Assembly: GCA_964405455.1 (NCBI GenBank)
Contig: CAYOOA010000018.1
Coordinates: 1-36,120, forward strand
Source: CALESS01 sp964405455
GTDB lineage: Bacteria > Chloroflexota > Anaerolineae > Anaerolineales > Anaerolineaceae
Direction of reading: 5' to 3'
DNA: 36,120 nucleotides
The translations under genes were made by a program, and so were the position numbers. The notes under the pieces are model-generated. The model had not been told where the DNA came from. It made no database searches and worked only from the letters and a program-made list of their open reading frames with translations. How positions within the stretch are numbered: the stretch's first letter is position 1; every line of letters begins with the position of its first letter. Positions 15,172-22,557 of this stretch are shown here, one piece after another.

Positions 15172-15627
15172 ATGACAAATTCTCAATCTTCAAAAGTCCC
15201 GCGGCAGGTACCGCTGCTGGTCATCCTGGGCGGCCTATTGATCCTGGCAATGGCCCTCTTCTTTCTGCTCAACAGGCCATCGACTGCTGGAGGTGTTCCA
15301 AAGCTGGTGGCGGATCAATCCGAGATCAACTTTGGCGATGTCAAACTGGGTCAGCCGGTGCAGGCATCCTTCACCTTGACCAATACGGGCACCGGAACGC
15401 TCAGGTTCAGCCAGGAACCCTATATTGAAGTCCGAGCAGGGTGTTGACCGCCCACTCCGGTCATCGGTTCGATGACGTTAAAACCCGGGCAGAGCACCAC
15501 GGTTTCCATGGAATTTACGATGAAAGGTGATATGGGCGGACCGCACGACTTCCGCCTGCACCTGGCCTCCAACGACCCACAGAACGGCGACCTGGTCCTG
15601 GCCGTCCTGTCCAACTGGGTTCCATAA
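15172..15627 (+). CDS. DUF1573-like membrane-anchored selenoprotein (Cys91-Sec92)
   Basis: An excellent ribosome-binding site (AGAGGAGG) precedes the ATG. The frame reads 91 residues, meets TGA at 15445-15447, then continues with P-P-T-P-V-I-G and strong coding character to TAA at 15625-15627. Read through, the product is 151 residues: cytoplasmic tail, TM helix about 14-34, then an Ig-like DUF1573/Hydin-type domain (F-G-D-V-K-L-G-Q, F-T-L-T-N-T-G-T-G-T-L, L-K-P-G-Q-S, L-A-S-N-D-P) facing outside. In DUF1573 proteins as I recall them, the corresponding turn is G-C-C-P-P or G-C-x-P-P; here it is G-Cys91-U92-P-P. Sec92 in a Cys-Sec pair suggests an extracytoplasmic redox or metal-binding site. 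A SECIS-like hairpin follows 12 nt after the TGA. A nonsense mutation is the alternative. Confidence 0.85.
15460..15476 (+). promoter_or_regulatory. bacterial SECIS-like element (selenocysteine insertion)
   Basis: GUCAUC (15460-15465) pairs perfectly with GAUGAC (15471-15476), leaving a GGUUC apical loop. The stem-loop is 17 nt, starts 12 nt after the TGA (15445-15447), and the loop begins 18 nt after it. The minimal E. coli fdhF SECIS is also 17 nt, lies 11 nt after UGA and displays GGU-type loop bases that SelB contacts. The element lies inside the downstream coding sequence, as bacterial SECIS elements do. Confidence 0.8.
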
Positions 15628-15649
15628 AAACCTTCAACCCTGTTTGATT

Positions 15650-15697
15650 ATGAATTGCATCGATTTGGCTTCGTCCGGTCGATGCAATTCATTTTTA
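15650..15697 (+). terminator. rho-independent terminator of the YceI-selenoprotein operon
   Basis: ATGAATTGCATCGA (15650-15663) pairs perfectly with TCGATGCAATTCAT (15679-15692) around a 15-nt loop. TTTTTA follows from 15692. It lies 22 nt after the TAA at 15627, which supports that TAA, rather than the TGA at 15445, as the true gene end. Confidence 0.85.
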
Positions 15698-15723
15698 TAC
15701 CGCCCGGTAAGGGAGTAAACTTA

Positions 15724-15753
15724 CCGGCGCCTCAGCAATTGCTGAAGCGCCGG
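15724..15753 (-). terminator. hairpin after the efflux-operon lipoprotein, also a repeat of the 20156 hairpin
   Basis: On the minus strand, CCGGCGCTTCAG and CTGAGGCGCCGG form a 12-bp stem with one G-U pair around CAATTG, 26 nt after the lipoprotein stop. On the plus strand the same position is a C/A mismatch, so the minus RNA is the folding one. Only a weak T stretch (TAAGTTTAC) follows. It shares the pattern CCGGCGC-N-TCAG-N6-CTGA-N-GCGCCGG with the hairpin at 20156-20187. Confidence 0.5.
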
Positions 15754-15779
15754 CGTCCAGAGGGGAGAGAAATGAAGAA

Positions 15780-16568
15780 TTACGAGCCTGCTCGTTCTTC
15801 CAGGATTTTAATCAGGGGATCCAGGAACATGCGGTCCATGCCGCCCATCCGGCGTTGCGTGCTGCCGGCTGTCTGGGTGGATTGCGTGCCCGTCCCCGTG
15901 CCGCCGGTCATACCGGGCTCCATGCCGGGGCCGCCGCCGGAAAACGTCATCCCGCCGGAGGGCGGTTGACCGCCGGTAAAGGTCCGGCCGCCGCTGCTGC
16001 CAGAAGAACCACTACCGGAGGATCCACCGGAAGGCGCCTGGCCATTCGGGGCAGTGAACCCCCCACCGGCAGCACGCTGAGCCTGAAACTGGGCGATTTG
16101 CGTGGCACGTTCTGATTCCGTCAGGTTGGCCATTCGACCGCCGCCAAATTGGCCCGGATCAATGCCCAACTTGTCCATCAGGGCGGTCATCTGTTCCTGG
16201 GTCATTTCCATGTTCTTGATGGCCGTGACCTGGTCGGCGGTCATGGCTTCCTCGATCTGGTCATAGACCGCCTGGATTTCCTCAGCCGTGGCGGTGTCGG
16301 AACTGCTCATGCTCTTGATGGCCTTCCACAGCGGTAGTAAAGTCTTGGCTTCATCTTTCGTCACTGCCTGGTCGGTGCCTTCCAGTTGCAGGGTGCCGAT
16401 GGCCAGGCGCGAGGATAGCGGCGCGTTGGCGCCCACGCCCCCGGCAGGGGATGAGGCAGCCGCCGTCTGGGTGGCTGCCGAGCTGCTTCCCGCGCCGGTG
16501 GAACTGCAGGCAGCAGCCAGGGCCAGCAGGGCAATGATGGCAATACCGAGGATAAGTTTCTTTTTCAT
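15780..16568 (-). CDS. lipoprotein with Gly-rich C-terminal region, last gene of the efflux operon
   Basis: A 262-residue predicted lipoprotein. I use the ATG at 16568, preceded by AAAGGAAA; an in-frame start 11 codons upstream lacks a site and would displace the signal. Signal residues about 5-20 end in L-A-A-A-Cys. A Ser/Ala-rich linker follows, then a mostly helical charged region (about 60-165, with E-E-I-Q-A-V-Y-D-Q-I-E-E and M-T-Q-E-Q-M-T-A-L-M). About 70 low-complexity Gly/Ser/Thr/Pro residues come next, then a final basic helix. No named family is recognised. It follows the permease gene with 46 bp between, which suggests an accessory or signal-sensing part of the ABC system. Confidence 0.75.
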   Translation of the reverse strand: MKKKLILGIAIIALLALAAACSSTGAGSSSAATQTAAASSPAGGVGANAPLSSRLAIGTLQLEGTDQAVTKDEAKTLLPLWKAIKSMSSSDTATAEEIQAVYDQIEEAMTADQVTAIKNMEMTQEQMTALMDKLGIDPGQFGGGRMANLTESERATQIAQFQAQRAAGGGFTAPNGQAPSGGSSGSGSSGSSGGRTFTGGQPPSGGMTFSGGGPGMEPGMTGGTGTGTQSTQTAGSTQRRMGGMDRMFLDPLIKILEERAGS

Positions 16569-16614
16569 AGCGTTTCCTTTTGAGTTTTGAATCTTTACCA
16601 TTATGGGTCCCGCG

Positions 16615-17850
16615 TTATTCGTGCCGCAGGGCTACAATCGGGTCCAGTTGGGCGGCTTTTTGGGCCGGCAGGAACCCGAAGAAAATGCCGATCAGGGCGG
16701 CCGAACCGAACGAGAGCGCAACCGAATAGGGCAGGATGACCGTGCGCATATCGCTGAATTTACCAAACAGGAGCGCGCCGGCAATGCCGGCGACCACCCC
16801 CAGCAGGCCGCCCAGCAAACTGAGCATCATCGCCTCCGAAAGGAACTGCGCCTGGATATCGCCCGGGGTTGCCCCGGTGGCCTGGCGCAGGCCAATCTCG
16901 CGCGTCCGCTCGGTTACACTGACCAGCATGATGTTCATGATGCCAATGCCGCCAACAATCAGCGAGACCCCAGCCACCCAGGCCAGCAGGGTGCGGAAGG
17001 AGGCCGTGGTGGATTCCTGCGTGGCGATGATATCCGCCTGGGTGCGGATGCTGAAATCCATCGTATCCAGGGTCACATCGTGACGCTTGACCAGCAGCAG
17101 CTTGATCTGCTCGATCACGTTATCCATATTTGCATTTTTATCCACCGAGACGATGATCTGGCGGACCCGGTCGCCCATAAAGCGGGCGAACATCTGGGGC
17201 GAGAGTTTCTTGAACACGACGGTGATGGGGGTATAGACCTGGGTATCAAAATCCACCCCGGAGACCAGTCCTTTTTCGGCCATCACACCGATGACGGTCA
17301 TCTTGATCTTGTTGACGATAACGGTCTGCCCGATCGGATCAGCCGTACCAAACAATTCCTCGGCCACCTTTTTGCCCAGCACCACCACCTTGGTTGTCTT
17401 GTCGAGTTCCTTGGCGGTATAAAAACGTCCGGAAGCCACCTTTAAATCCCGTACCGTGGGGTAGTCGGGCGTGGAGCCGACAATGGTGATGCTCTCCAGG
17501 ATGTTGGTGCCAAACTGGACCGTGGTGCTGGTGGATTGTTCGACGGTCACGCCGGCAATGCCCTTGATCTTTTCTTTGATGGCAGTCATATCGTCATACA
17601 CCAGGCCACCGGATTCCTGCTGACCGGGAGCGCCGGGACCCATGCGCGTCATGGAACTGGAGATAAATACCAGGTTGGTGCCCAGGCCGTTAATGGCCTC
17701 GGAAATCGTGGCTTCAGTGCCGGCGCTGATGGAAATCATCACAATCACAGCCGCCACACCGATGATGACGCCCAGCATGGTCAGCAGGGAGCGCAGTTTA
17801 TTGGAGAGCAGGCTCTTCCAGGCTGTTTTGATTTGTTCTCCCAGGTTCAT
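16615..17850 (-). CDS. MacB-like ABC transporter permease
   Basis: A 411-residue permease of the MacB/FtsX type. TM1 is at about 20-45. A large extracytoplasmic MacB_PCD domain spans about 46-280. The C-terminal FtsX block has three helices (about 285-310, 335-365 and 375-398), with the family pattern V-T-E-R-T-R-E-I-G-L-R-Q-A-T-G-A near 312-327 and L-P-A-x-K-A-A-x-L-D-P-I-x-A-L-R at the C-terminus. Such permeases work as dimers with one ATPase pair and transmit force to an outer adaptor, exporting antibiotics, peptides or lipids. The start codon overlaps the ATPase stop by 4 bp (ATGA), indicating coupled translation. The substrate cannot be read from sequence. Confidence 0.92.
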   Translation of the reverse strand: MNLGEQIKTAWKSLLSNKLRSLLTMLGVIIGVAAVIVMISISAGTEATISEAINGLGTNLVFISSSMTRMGPGAPGQQESGGLVYDDMTAIKEKIKGIAGVTVEQSTSTTVQFGTNILESITIVGSTPDYPTVRDLKVASGRFYTAKELDKTTKVVVLGKKVAEELFGTADPIGQTVIVNKIKMTVIGVMAEKGLVSGVDFDTQVYTPITVVFKKLSPQMFARFMGDRVRQIIVSVDKNANMDNVIEQIKLLLVKRHDVTLDTMDFSIRTQADIIATQESTTASFRTLLAWVAGVSLIVGGIGIMNIMLVSVTERTREIGLRQATGATPGDIQAQFLSEAMMLSLLGGLLGVVAGIAGALLFGKFSDMRTVILPYSVALSFGSAALIGIFFGFLPAQKAAQLDPIVALRHE

Positions 17851-18605
17851 GCCGCCTCCCCTTCCACCGCCTGCCCGACTGCCTGCGGGCGATCCGGCAA
17901 TTTGCCGTTCTTTTTGTCCGAGGCCAGCCGGCCGTCGCGGATTGTCAGGATGCGCTGGGTGTAATGGGCAATATCCGGCTCGTGGGTGACCATCACAATC
18001 GTGCGGCCGCGGTCATTCAGGTTGTGCATCAATTCCATGATTTCATAACTGGAGTGGGTATCCAGGTTGCCGGTGGGTTCATCCGCCAGGATCAGGATCG
18101 GGTCGTTGATCAGGGCGCGGGCAATTGCCACGCGCTGCTGCTGGCCGCCGGAGAGCTGATTGGGCAGGTGGTGCGAACGATCCACCAGGCCTACGTTCTC
18201 CAGGGCCGCCAGGGCTTTTTCCCGGCGCTCCGCCATACTCACCCGGCCGTCGCGGATGTACATCATCGGCATCATCACGTTCTCCAGGGCGGTGGCGCGC
18301 GGCAGCAGGTTGTAGGATTGAAAAATAAAGCCAAGCTCCCTGCCGCGGATGAGAGCCAGTTCTTTGCGGCTGTACCCGCTCACATCCTCCCCGGCCAGGA
18401 TGTAGCGCCCGGCGGTCGGGCGATCCAGGCAGGCCAGGATGTTCAGCAGGGTGCTTTTGCCGGAGCCGCTCGGCCCCATGATGGCAACAAATTCACCCTC
18501 GCGAATGGTGAGGTTGACCCCTTCCAGGGCAACCACCTCGCTTTCGCCGCTGCCGTAAATCTTCTCGAGATCAATCGTCTCGATAATGACAGGTTTCTCA
18601 TCCAT
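17847..18605 (-). CDS. MacB/LolD-type ABC transporter ATPase
   Basis: A 252-residue ATP-binding subunit. It has Walker A G-P-S-G-S-G-K-S-T (about 44-52), Q-loop in F-I-F-Q-S-Y-N-L-L, signature L-S-G-G-Q-Q-Q-R-V-A-I-A-R-A-L (about 146-160), Walker B I-L-I-L-A-D-E-P-T-G-N-L-D, and the H-loop His in V-T-H-E-P-D. The T-G-N-L-D ending and length place it in the MacB/LolD/FtsE group that pairs with FtsX-fold permeases. The ATG overlaps the stop of the adaptor gene by 1 bp and its own stop overlaps the permease start, so adaptor, ATPase and permease form one tight operon. The C-terminal tail of about 25 residues is extra. Confidence 0.95.
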   Translation of the reverse strand: MDEKPVIIETIDLEKIYGSGESEVVALEGVNLTIREGEFVAIMGPSGSGKSTLLNILACLDRPTAGRYILAGEDVSGYSRKELALIRGRELGFIFQSYNLLPRATALENVMMPMMYIRDGRVSMAERREKALAALENVGLVDRSHHLPNQLSGGQQQRVAIARALINDPILILADEPTGNLDTHSSYEIMELMHNLNDRGRTIVMVTHEPDIAHYTQRILTIRDGRLASDKKNGKLPDRPQAVGQAVEGEAA

Positions 18606-20035
18606 TAATTTGTCTCCACGGCCCCGGTGGTGACCACATCGCCCTGTTTCAGGCCGCTCTTGATTTCGGCGTAGGTAGCATCCATCAGGCCAACCTCGAC
18701 CACGGTCAAGCGCGGTTTGCCGTCACTGCCCATGACCATCACACCGTATGAGCCGTCTCCCAGGTCGCGCAGGGCTTCCACCGGCACCAGGACGGCATTC
18801 TCAGCCTTGCCGCTGATGATGGTGACGCTGGCGCTTAAGCCGTCCAGCAGGCGGGCATCCTTGTTGGTATCATCCAGGGTCAATTGGATCACGCCGGTCA
18901 GCACGTTGTAGCCCTGGGTGCTGTTCAGGCTGGGGCTCATGCTGATCACCGTCCCCTTGAAGACGAGGTCAGGCAGGGCATCAAAGGTCACCTCGGCGGA
19001 TTTACCCACATCCACCAGGGCCAGGTCGGATTCGTCGGCCGAGAAATTTACCAACGGGTGGGCAAGATCGATGATGGAGATGAAAGTACTGGTCCCCACC
19101 ATATCGCCGGTTTCACCCCCCACGGAAAGCACCGTCCCGGAGATGGGAGCGGTCATCACGGCGCCTTCCAGGTTGGTTTTGGCGGTTTCCAGGGCCAATT
19201 GGGCCTGGACCACGGCCAGTTGATCCTGGGCATAGGCGGTGGGGTCAATACCGTTATTGGCCACCAGGGCATCCACCTTTGACTGGGCAGTCTTCAGCGT
19301 CCCTTCGGCTATGGTCAGGTCGTCATGGGTGGTCTGGATTTCATAATCGGTGTAACCCAGGCACTTGGTATAGGCGGCATAATCCGAGTCCATGGTGGTT
19401 TTGAGCGGCTTGACGGTGTAAGTGTAATAGCGGTAGTCGCTCTCCGAGCCATTCGCCACTGCTTCTTCATAATTATGCTTGGCTGCCAGGTAAGTGTCAT
19501 AATATGCTTGGATCGTTGCCTCTTCACAGCGGGTCTGGTTCTTGGTCACAACCGCGTTCTTGGCGTCATAATAAGCCTGCTGGGCATCCGCCAATTCCTG
19601 GCGGGCCGTGGCCAGGCTGGAGGCGGCATCGCCGCTCAACGTATCCAGGGCCTGCTGGGCTAATTTCAAGGTCAGGTTGGCCGAGTCCACCGCCGCCTGC
19701 AGGGAGGTGATATCGGCCAGCTTGGCCAGCACCTGGCCCTGCTCAATCACATCTCCCATCTTCACATTGACCTCAGCCAGCTTGCCGGAAACCGGGAAGC
19801 TCAAATTGACGGTTTTGCCAGGCGTCAAGGTGCCGGAGCCGTCGGCTGAAATCTCAAGCGTGCCAACCCGCACCGTGGCGGTGTTGTAATCCGGCGCAGT
19901 GGTGGCGGCGGAGGCGGTGGTGGTTTGCCTGTAAAAATAGTATCCCACAGCGCCCCCGGCGAGCAGCAAAACAATGATGACGGGGATGACAATTTTCTTG
20001 ACGCTTTTCTTCCTGGGTTTATTTTGAACGGTCAT
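18605..20035 (-). CDS. MacA/HlyD-type efflux adaptor
   Basis: A 476-residue membrane-fusion-type adaptor. I use the ATG at 20035, which is preceded by AAGGAG; the frame is open 17 codons further without a site. A basic N-terminus and TM helix (about 14-34) are followed by a lipoyl/barrel-sandwich half (about 70-110, G-Q-V-L-A-K-L). A long helical hairpin with Ala/Gln heptads (about 112-290) comes next. It has an insert rich in Tyr with two Cys, one in C-E-E-A and one in K-C-L-G-Y, which could form a disulfide outside the cell. The second lipoyl half, beta-barrel and membrane-proximal domain follow. It probably couples substrate recognition to the MacB-like permease. Its promoter region carries 11-bp repeats. 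Confidence 0.9.
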   Translation of the reverse strand: MTVQNKPRKKSVKKIVIPVIIVLLLAGGAVGYYFYRQTTTASAATTAPDYNTATVRVGTLEISADGSGTLTPGKTVNLSFPVSGKLAEVNVKMGDVIEQGQVLAKLADITSLQAAVDSANLTLKLAQQALDTLSGDAASSLATARQELADAQQAYYDAKNAVVTKNQTRCEEATIQAYYDTYLAAKHNYEEAVANGSESDYRYYTYTVKPLKTTMDSDYAAYTKCLGYTDYEIQTTHDDLTIAEGTLKTAQSKVDALVANNGIDPTAYAQDQLAVVQAQLALETAKTNLEGAVMTAPISGTVLSVGGETGDMVGTSTFISIIDLAHPLVNFSADESDLALVDVGKSAEVTFDALPDLVFKGTVISMSPSLNSTQGYNVLTGVIQLTLDDTNKDARLLDGLSASVTIISGKAENAVLVPVEALRDLGDGSYGVMVMGSDGKPRLTVVEVGLMDATYAEIKSGLKQGDVVTTGAVETN

Positions 20036-20081
20036 TTTGCGATCTTCTCCTTGAAAATGGATGGAACAGTCCAACATGATG

Positions 20082-20118
20082 ATCATAGCCCCAGGTTATT
20101 TAGAATTGATTTAGAATT
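20082..20118 (-). promoter_or_regulatory. efflux-operon promoter with two 11-bp regulator repeats
   Basis: On the minus strand, ATTCTAAATCA and ATTCTAAATAA lie end to end (20097-20118). TATGAT (20082-20087) is the -10 box. A -35 hexamer 17 bp away (20105-20110) would fall inside the repeats, the usual layout for activation by an OmpR-family regulator. Predicted start is near 20075, 40 nt before the adaptor ATG. Confidence 0.6.
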
Positions 20119-20155
20119 TGTGAATTTCTTAGCAAGAAAAGCTCCGTTAAATGCA

Positions 20156-20187
20156 TCCGGCGCATCAGCTGCCACTGATGCGCCGGA
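20156..20187 (-). repeat. 13-bp perfect hairpin in the efflux-operon leader
   Basis: TCCGGCGCATCAG (20156-20168) pairs perfectly with CTGATGCGCCGGA (20175-20187) around a 6-nt loop. Flanking AATG/CATT can extend it past a 2-nt bulge. No U tract follows on either strand, so it is not a standard terminator. It would be transcribed only from the distal minus-strand promoter (20230-20270). It has a relative at 15724-15753. Confidence 0.6.
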
Positions 20188-20229
20188 CATTTGAGGAGGA
20201 GAAGAAGAAATTGTTGTTTGTCTTTGCTG

Positions 20230-20270
20230 GTTATAGGATATCTCTCTCTTATTCAGATCTTATTTAGAAG
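20230..20270 (-). promoter_or_regulatory. possible distal efflux promoter with two 11-bp repeats
   Basis: On the plus strand TTATTCAGATC (20249-20259) and TTATTTAGAAG (20260-20270) are adjacent 11-mers of the same family. On the minus strand TATAAC (20230-20235) lies where a -10 box would be, with the -35 position (20253-20258) inside the repeats. Transcripts from here would include the 20156 hairpin. Confidence 0.4.
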
Positions 20271-20300
20271 GAATGAATAATTCCTGCAATTTTCGATATA

Positions 20301-20367
20301 TATCTAAACAAAATCCTTCTCAAATCTAAACAAAATCTGAATAATTTTCGGTTAACCTGAGTACAAT
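20301..20367 (+). promoter_or_regulatory. regulator-gene promoter with four tiled 11-bp repeats
   Basis: Four consecutive 11-mers tile 20301-20344: TATCTAAACAA, AATCCTTCTCA (degenerate), AATCTAAACAA and AATCTGAATAA. The segment ATCTAAACAAAATC therefore recurs exactly 22 bp apart (20302-20315 and 20324-20337). TACAAT (20362-20367) is the -10 box, and the -35 position lies inside the last repeat. Predicted start is near 20373, 31 nt before the regulator ATG. This suggests autoactivation by the regulator. Confidence 0.6.
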
Positions 20368-20403
20368 AAAGGGACAGGGGCGCCCGCCCCGCCGTGGAGT
20401 GCC

Positions 20404-21090
20404 ATGACAAAAACCATCCTGGTCGTTGATGACCAATCCAGTGTTCGCCAACTGCTGCAGGAATACCTGACCGAGCAAGGTTTTCGCGTATTGACCGCCA
20501 CGGACGGCCAAAACGCGCTCTATACCGCCCGCCATCTCCAGCCGGACTTGATCCTGCTGGATATCATGATGCCCAATATGGACGGCTACCAGTTCCTGCG
20601 CCAGTTCCGCCAGGAACGCCAGACGCCGATCATCATCATCACTGCCCGCGAGGAAGAGACGGACGCCGTGCTTGGGCTGGACCTGGGCGCCGACGATTAC
20701 GTGATCAAGCCTTTCCGCATGCGTGAACTGCTCTCGCGCATCCGCGCCCTGCTGCGCCGCTCCGCTGGAGAGGGCGAGGCCTTTGAGCTGCTGCGCGAAG
20801 GCGAAATCGCTCTGGATGAGCGCACCCATTCAGTCACGGCCAAAGGAAACGAGGTTGCGCTGACGCCGATTGAATTCGATCTGCTGGCCATCCTGATGCG
20901 CTCCCCCGGACGGGTGTTCAACCGCACCGAACTGGTGGATCAACTAACCGACAGCGGTTTTGCCGGGCTGGATACCACCCTCAATGTGCACATCCGCAAC
21001 CTGCGCATGAAGATTGAGCCCGACCCGGGCAATCCGCAGTACATTGAGACCGTTTTCGGCGTTGGTTACCGCTTCCGCAAATCCCTGTAA
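20404..21090 (+). CDS. OmpR-family response regulator of the efflux locus
   Basis: A 228-residue regulator. The receiver domain has an acidic pair in V-V-D-D-Q, phospho-acceptor Asp53 in L-I-L-L-D-I-M-M-P, a Thr switch in I-I-I-I-T-A-R and Lys in V-I-K-P-F. The winged helix (about 130-225) includes L-T-P-I-E-F-D-L-L and ends V-F-G-V-G-Y-R-F. It is divergent from the MacAB-like operon, like BaeR/CpxR-type regulators that control efflux genes. The 11-bp repeats in the shared intergenic region are its most likely binding sites. The ATG is 6 bp inside a GGAGTGCC context. The kinase follows after 6 bp. Confidence 0.95.
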   Translation: MTKTILVVDDQSSVRQLLQEYLTEQGFRVLTATDGQNALYTARHLQPDLILLDIMMPNMDGYQFLRQFRQERQTPIIIITAREEETDAVLGLDLGADDYVIKPFRMRELLSRIRALLRRSAGEGEAFELLREGEIALDERTHSVTAKGNEVALTPIEFDLLAILMRSPGRVFNRTELVDQLTDSGFAGLDTTLNVHIRNLRMKIEPDPGNPQYIETVFGVGYRFRKSL

Positions 21091-21096
21091 AACGAG

Positions 21097-22491
21097 ATGA
21101 AAAGATCCATTTATCTCAAGCTGACCCTGGCCTTCATGCTGGTGGCATTCATCACCTCCGGTCTGATCGCCGTGTTCATCCGCATCACCAGCGCCGACCG
21201 CCTGTTCAGGCTGGTGGTGGAGCAGCAAAGCGCCAGCATGGAGCAGGGCCTGGCCAGTTATTATTCTACGGTCGGTTCCTGGGCAGGGGTTGACCTGGTC
21301 TGGAATCAAATCCAGCGCCAGGTGGATCAGCCTGCCACCGCCTACAACAACCTGCCGCCAGAGGATTTGCACAATGACTTTGGCCGGCGCAACCTGTTTG
21401 GACTGGCGGATGCCAACGGGGTGGTGATTATCCCGGTGGATCCCTACAACCAGGCAGGTGTGCAGCTCTCCACCAGCCAGTTAAAATCCGGCACGCCGGT
21501 GTTGGTCAACAAAATCCAGGTGGGCACCCTGTTAACCGTCAACCGCCTGACGGGTTACAATCCGGCCGAGACCATGTTCCTGCAGCGCACCAACCAGGGC
21601 CTGTTGATTGCACTGGGCGGAGCGCTGGTGCTGGCCATGCTGCTGGGACTGCTGTTCGCCCGCTCGTTTGCCCGCCCGCTGCAAGCCCTGACCCGCGCGG
21701 CGCGCAAGATCGCCCAGGGAGAGCTGGAGCAGGAAGTCCGGGTCACTTCCTCGGATGAAATCGGCCAACTGGCCACGGCCTTCAACCAGATGAGCCGCGA
21801 AGTTTCCAATGCCAACCAGCTCCGCCGCCAGATGACGGCCGATATCGCTCACGACCTGCGTACCCCGCTGACGGTCATCGCCGGCTACGTCGAATCGATG
21901 CGCGACGGCGTGCTGCAGCCCACCCCGCAGCGGCTGGACTTGATCTATTCGGAAATTGAGCGCCTGCAGCACCTGGTGAATGACCTGCGCATGCTTTCCC
22001 AGGCGGATGCCGGGGAGTTGCCGCTCAATCCACAGGCCATCAACCCGCGCGCCCTGCTGGAGCATGCCGCCGAGTTATTCCAGCATCACGCCGCCCGGCA
22101 AAAGGTCAGTCTGGCCGTGGACGTGCGCGAAGCCCTGCCGGATATCAACGTGGACGAATCGCGCATGATGCAGGTGCTGGATAACCTGATCAGCAATGCC
22201 CTGCACTACACCCCGGAGGGCGGCACCATCACCCTCGCTGGACAGTTGAAGGCTGGCAAGGTCGAACTGACCGTGCAGGATACCGGCAGCGGCATCCCGC
22301 AGGAAGAGCTGGGGCTGATTTTCAACCGCTTCCACCGCGTGGATCCCTCGCGCCACGCCGATTCCGGTGAAAGCGGGCTGGGTCTGGCCATCGTCAAGGC
22401 GTTGGTGGAGGCGCACGGTGGGCAGGTCTGGGCGGAATCGACTCTCGGGCAAGGTACCACGATGCACATCTCCCTGCCGGCGGGGTTATAA
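21097..22491 (+). CDS. BaeS-like sensor histidine kinase
   Basis: A 464-residue kinase. TM1 is about 8-28, an extracytoplasmic sensor spans about 29-165, and TM2 is about 168-190. HAMP (about 190-242) is followed by HisKA with His252 in I-A-H-D-L-R-T-P-L, a BaeS-type box. The HATPase has an N box (N-L-I-S-N-A-L-H-Y), G1 D-T-G-S-G-I, F box F-N-R-F-H-R and G2 S-G-L-G-L-A-I. It is 6 bp downstream of the regulator gene and surely cotranscribed with it. Given the position opposite a MacAB-like operon, it probably senses envelope or drug stress; the ligand is unknown. Confidence 0.93.
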   Translation: MKRSIYLKLTLAFMLVAFITSGLIAVFIRITSADRLFRLVVEQQSASMEQGLASYYSTVGSWAGVDLVWNQIQRQVDQPATAYNNLPPEDLHNDFGRRNLFGLADANGVVIIPVDPYNQAGVQLSTSQLKSGTPVLVNKIQVGTLLTVNRLTGYNPAETMFLQRTNQGLLIALGGALVLAMLLGLLFARSFARPLQALTRAARKIAQGELEQEVRVTSSDEIGQLATAFNQMSREVSNANQLRRQMTADIAHDLRTPLTVIAGYVESMRDGVLQPTPQRLDLIYSEIERLQHLVNDLRMLSQADAGELPLNPQAINPRALLEHAAELFQHHAARQKVSLAVDVREALPDINVDESRMMQVLDNLISNALHYTPEGGTITLAGQLKAGKVELTVQDTGSGIPQEELGLIFNRFHRVDPSRHADSGESGLGLAIVKALVEAHGGQVWAESTLGQGTTMHISLPAGL

Positions 22492-22557
22492 AGCAGAAAA
22501 AGCGGCCCATGCCGCCACATCCATAAGTATCGTTGTAAGGAAGAAGGTAGTCGTTTT

